Shown in pieces: positions 59,301 through 60,000 of a DNA stretch of 60,000 bases (within the stretch, counting starts at the first letter, position 1; the number at the start of each line of letters is the position of its first letter). The notes under the pieces were generated by a model that saw nothing but the letters and a program-made list of their open reading frames with translations, made no database searches and was not told the origin of the DNA. The DNA is from Apostichopus japonicus. Lineage: Eukaryota > Echinodermata > Holothuroidea > Aspidochirotida > Stichopodidae. Location: contig NC_092572.1 of assembly GCF_037975245.1 (NCBI RefSeq), forward strand, positions 14,204,269 through 14,264,268, written 5' to 3'. A program made the translations under genes and the position numbers.

Positions 59301-59935
59301 ATGTAGACATTATTGTGAATCTCTTTAGCCTAATCCTTTGTAATGTTTGTTTATGAATAGATCCTGCGCTCGTGAATGTAATTACACCACATGCATTAGA
59401 GATTAAAGAGAATGAAGATGTACTCATTAGATGTAAAGCGACGGGCAATCCGACACCAGTGGTAAAATTACAGCGGTTAAGCGATTTATACGAATGGCAA
59501 ACACTTCAACTTGATGCTCAAAACCAGTCACTTAATCCAACGGTCTGGGAATTTCAACTTCAACACCACAAAATTCGCGATGTAGAAGAATTCAGATGTA
59601 TTGCGCAAATAACTGGTAGGGATAATGCTATCAGTGAAATAGTTTTCGTGCGTAATGAAGGTGAGTTCGTAAAAAAAATACCGAGCAAGTGTCCTGGACA
59701 TAATTTGTTCAGTAATGTTTATTCAATTTAACATTTACAATTATTCTCGTCGGCTCGTTTATCATCTTTGTGTACTTGAATATAACGCCAGTTAAATTCA
59801 CTTGTACCACGTGTTCTACTTTCTCATCGGCTTAAAATGTAGCTGTTCATATTTGCTATTTTTATTTCCAATTTTATATCAAAATATTTCTTTTTTTTTC
59901 TAGAAAGGAAACATATGTCATTAGGGTTGGAGTAA
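56261..59935 (+). CDS. Gene E: multi-Ig-domain receptor or secreted protein
   Basis: Exons 56261-56333 (or -56318), 56825-57145, 57634-57921, 58793-59107 and 59361-59660 are all phase 1-1 after the signal exon. They encode a signal peptide, one V-type and three C2/I-type Ig domains. A short exon at 59904-59935 would end the protein (ERKHMSLGLE, stop) without a membrane anchor; otherwise the gene continues past the window. An alternative membrane exon may lie at 58353. Recent parent of the truncated gene D. It resembles diversified invertebrate Ig receptor clusters in general layout; no specific orthologue is recognised. Confidence 0.7.
56825..57145 (+). CDS. Gene E Ig V-type domain exon
   Basis: 321 nt, phase 1-1, acceptor CTACCAG and donor G|GTATGT. 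Landmarks are TLCTVGSKAG (strand B Cys), YSVVWKQNSK (core Trp), RARLGISDATIGDAGSYSC (classic DxGxYxC), then a GVVETKRCYLFLQ end with an extra Cys. It is the most distal, likely ligand-binding, domain. Confidence 0.85.
57634..57921 (+). CDS. Gene E second Ig domain exon
   Basis: 288 nt, phase 1-1, acceptor GGTACACAG and donor C|GTAAGT. It reads PVTVTLHTIPEEHQNMTLEC, with Cys-Cys at strand B, STISWIFDDG (core Trp), SMCSNITFISRRSYHGKN and MKCLIRNQV (strand F Cys). It is C2/I-like with extra cysteines (GSCVST, SMCSN) that may form a second bridge. Confidence 0.8.
58353..58510 (+). pseudogene. Gene E candidate alternative membrane-anchor exon, frame off by one in poly-C
   Basis: A TTTTGGTTTTAG acceptor lies between the second and third Ig exons. 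The downstream frame reads a run of prolines, LPLYSKHGSNVTSN, then IVIFIASLLFIGNFWLKGQC and stop: a Pro-rich stalk, a membrane helix and a very short tail. The incoming phase-1 frame is one base out relative to it. The switch falls in a run of 12 C, where one more C would join them. This may be a sequencing or assembly slip, a true polymorphism, or a dead exon. Confidence 0.4.
58793..59107 (+). CDS. Gene E third Ig domain exon
   Basis: 315 nt, phase 1-1, acceptor GGCGTTACAG and donor T|GTAAGT. It reads LQEKNDRINLTCSSDGYPTP (strand B Cys with the GxPxP turn of I-set domains), ILQQFLSEKGW, then ITVFRCVSCNGYNGWALSG (strand F Cys). Several NxT/NxS glycosylation sites are present (NLT, NMS, NIT). 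Confidence 0.8.
59361..59660 (+). CDS. Gene E fourth Ig domain exon
   Basis: 300 nt, phase 1-1, acceptor TATGAATAG and donor G|GTGAGT. It reads PHALEIKENEDVLIRCKATG, NPTPVVKLQRL, then KIRDVEEFRCIAQITG. It is an I-set/C2 domain sharing the GNPTP/GYPTP turn with the third domain, suggesting that the two arose by exon duplication. Confidence 0.8.
59904..59935 (+). CDS. Gene E possible short last exon
   Basis: After a strong TTTTTTTTTCTAG acceptor the phase-1 frame gives ERKHMSLGLE and TAA. If used, gene E makes a secreted four-Ig protein. The window ends 65 bases later, so a membrane exon further on cannot be excluded. Confidence 0.35.
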
Positions 59936-60000
59936 AATGATTCTAGATGATGATAAATCTTGTATACACTGAAATGTAATTTCACTTGGTTTTAAAGGTG

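Overview
This is eukaryotic, AT-rich nuclear DNA from an animal. Short exons lie in long introns with GT-AG splice sites, and the window holds non-LTR retrotransposon fragments, foldback MITEs, DNA-transposon ends, minisatellites and microsatellites. The immunoglobulin (Ig) receptor exons, the THAP-type transposon and the repeat types suggest a marine invertebrate, perhaps an echinoderm or related deuterostome. That is a weak inference; nothing here fixes the species.

Layout. (1) 1-9795 is the 3' half of a receptor gene ('gene A') whose 5' end lies before the window. (2) 9800-22100 is transposon-rich intergenic DNA: a minus-strand retrotransposon end with a hammerhead-like motif, a 52-bp minisatellite, a plus-strand retrotransposon fragment, a pair of terminal inverted repeats 4 kb apart, and G-rich tracts. 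(3) 22120-42595 is a paralogous receptor gene ('gene B'), followed by a 3' flank homologous to gene A as far as about 45700. (4) 45700-48290 has no recognisable gene. (5) 48290-51145 ('gene D') is a truncated duplicate of the 5' part of (6) 'gene E', 56261 to the window end, a multi-Ig-domain receptor or secreted protein with four Ig exons, all phase 1.

Main result. Gene B can be assembled from 20 exons whose phases all fit, giving one open frame of about 460 codons: signal peptide, one V-type Ig domain, a transmembrane helix with a buried Glu, and a long cytoplasmic tail built almost wholly from mini-exons of 21 codons (three heptads) or 14 codons (two heptads). Each is phase 0 on both sides from the second tail exon on, with hydrophobic residues (mainly Leu) at residues 6, 13 and 20. 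Eleven of these exons lie in a tandem genomic array of about 540-bp units (32.9-38.9 kb); gene A has four in an array of 400-545-bp units. The tail ends in a short tyrosine-containing exon that is identical in A and B. Whole-heptad exons mean that copies can be gained, lost or skipped without disturbing reading frame or coiled-coil register. I do not recognise this architecture as a named family.

All gene models are made by eye from splice sites, phase and domain patterns; no transcript or database evidence was available.
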